NCBI GenBank assembly: GCA_027490555.1
Contig: JAIXXW010000393.1
Coordinates: forward strand, 1 to 6,963
DNA from: Comamonadaceae bacterium
GTDB lineage: Bacteria > Pseudomonadota > Gammaproteobacteria > Burkholderiales > Burkholderiaceae_C
Direction: 5' to 3'
DNA length: 6,963 nucleotides
This document shows, one piece after another, positions 6,744 to 6,963 of this stretch (within the stretch, counting starts at the first letter, position 1; each line of letters begins with the position of its first letter). Below the pieces are notes generated by a model. It was given only the letters and a program-made list of their open reading frames with translations, did not search any database and was not told the origin of the DNA. Both the position numbers and the translations under genes were made by a program.

Positions 6744-6963
6744 AATATTTGTCTTTTTGAAGGGCCGCCCCGCTTTGCCTGGCACCAGGCGGCGCTGGGT
6801 GGCTTGCTGCAGACCACCCACAAATTCGTTGGAGCCCAGCGCCCAACCCGACAGAGCGCTTCGGGTGATTTGCTCCTTTTCGGGCTGCGCCAGACCGGTC
6901 TGCACCAACTGTGCATAGGCCGCTTCGCGCGCAAAGGGTGTGTTGCCCAAGCCCCAAAACAGG
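6741..6963 (-). CDS. REP-associated tyrosine transposase (RAYT, Y1_Tnp/IS200-like), C-terminal fragment
   Basis: RAYTs are single-domain HUH-type nucleases that cut and join single-stranded DNA at hairpin repeats and are thought to spread REP-like sequences. About 73 C-terminal codons are visible, open to the window edge with no in-frame start needed. The residues LFWGLGNTPFAREAAYAQLV, then SGWALGSNEFVGGLQQAT and the basic end RRLVPGKAGRPFKK, match the tail I recall for this family: an ALGxTPFxREAAY segment, a WALGSxxF segment and a GRPxK/R tail. The catalytic HUH motif and tyrosine lie outside the window, so activity cannot be judged. Support comes from the AATTGGGG(T/A)CAGAT repeats directly at its 3' end. 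It reads toward gltB with no evident terminator, so some read-through into gltBD is possible. It could be an intact gene or a remnant. The alternative, an unrelated basic protein, is less likely. Confidence 0.72.
   Translation of the reverse strand, partial: LFWGLGNTPFAREAAYAQLVQTGLAQPEKEQITRSALSGWALGSNEFVGGLQQATQRRLVPGKAGRPFKKTNI

Noticed and set aside
6901..6915. Dyad TGCAC-N5-GTGCA resembling an NtrC binding site
   Set aside because: NtrC sites have the TGCAC and GTGCA halves 7 bp apart, not 5, and this one lies inside the transposase coding sequence about 245 bp from the promoter. Probably chance.
6721..6957. Alternative minus-strand frames over the transposase region
   Set aside because: Only the frame ending at 6741 gives the RAYT-like tail and stays open to the window edge; the others are out-of-frame shadows.

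Overview
The window is a chromosomal stretch from a GC-rich proteobacterium, most likely a betaproteobacterium of the order Burkholderiales (Comamonadaceae-like). This rests on the gene order (glutamate synthase genes followed on the same strand by an MlaF-type ATPase), on near-exclusive use of G/C-ending codons, and on recalled similarity of the proteins to that group. The genus cannot be fixed from the sequence alone. Every supported gene lies on the minus strand, so transcription runs from high to low coordinates.

Layout in the direction of transcription: (1) 6963-6741, the C-terminal end of a REP-associated tyrosine transposase (RAYT)-like protein, cut by the window edge. (2) 6743-6676, two near-identical copies of an AATTGGGG(T/A)CAGAT motif arranged so that they can form alternative hairpins; one copy overlaps the transposase stop codon. 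(3) 6670-6642, a compact promoter region for gltB. It fits a sigma-70 promoter (TTGGCA, 17 bp, TACACT) and, in overlapping register, a sigma-54 -24/-12 element. (4) 6608-1905, gltB, the intact large subunit of NADPH-dependent glutamate synthase. (5) 1875-394, gltD, the intact small subunit, 29 bp behind gltB. (6) 393-290, a short spacer ending in a strong intrinsic terminator. (7) 289-1, the N-terminal 96 codons of an MlaF-like ABC ATPase whose start codon directly abuts the terminator U-tract.

GltB and GltD together form glutamate synthase (GOGAT). GltD oxidises NADPH on FAD and passes electrons through iron-sulfur clusters to the FMN of GltB. GltB hydrolyses glutamine, channels the ammonia and reduces the 2-iminoglutarate intermediate to glutamate. 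With glutamine synthetase this is the main low-ammonium assimilation route. MlaF belongs to another process, phospholipid transport between inner and outer membrane, and the terminator marks a transcriptional boundary between the two.

The coding content is ordinary housekeeping. I see no new multi-gene system. The points worth a second look are in the non-coding DNA: the transposase-associated repeats next to the glt promoter, the overlapping promoter signals, the terminator-start codon junction before mlaF, and a nine-G run inside the MlaF Walker A codons.
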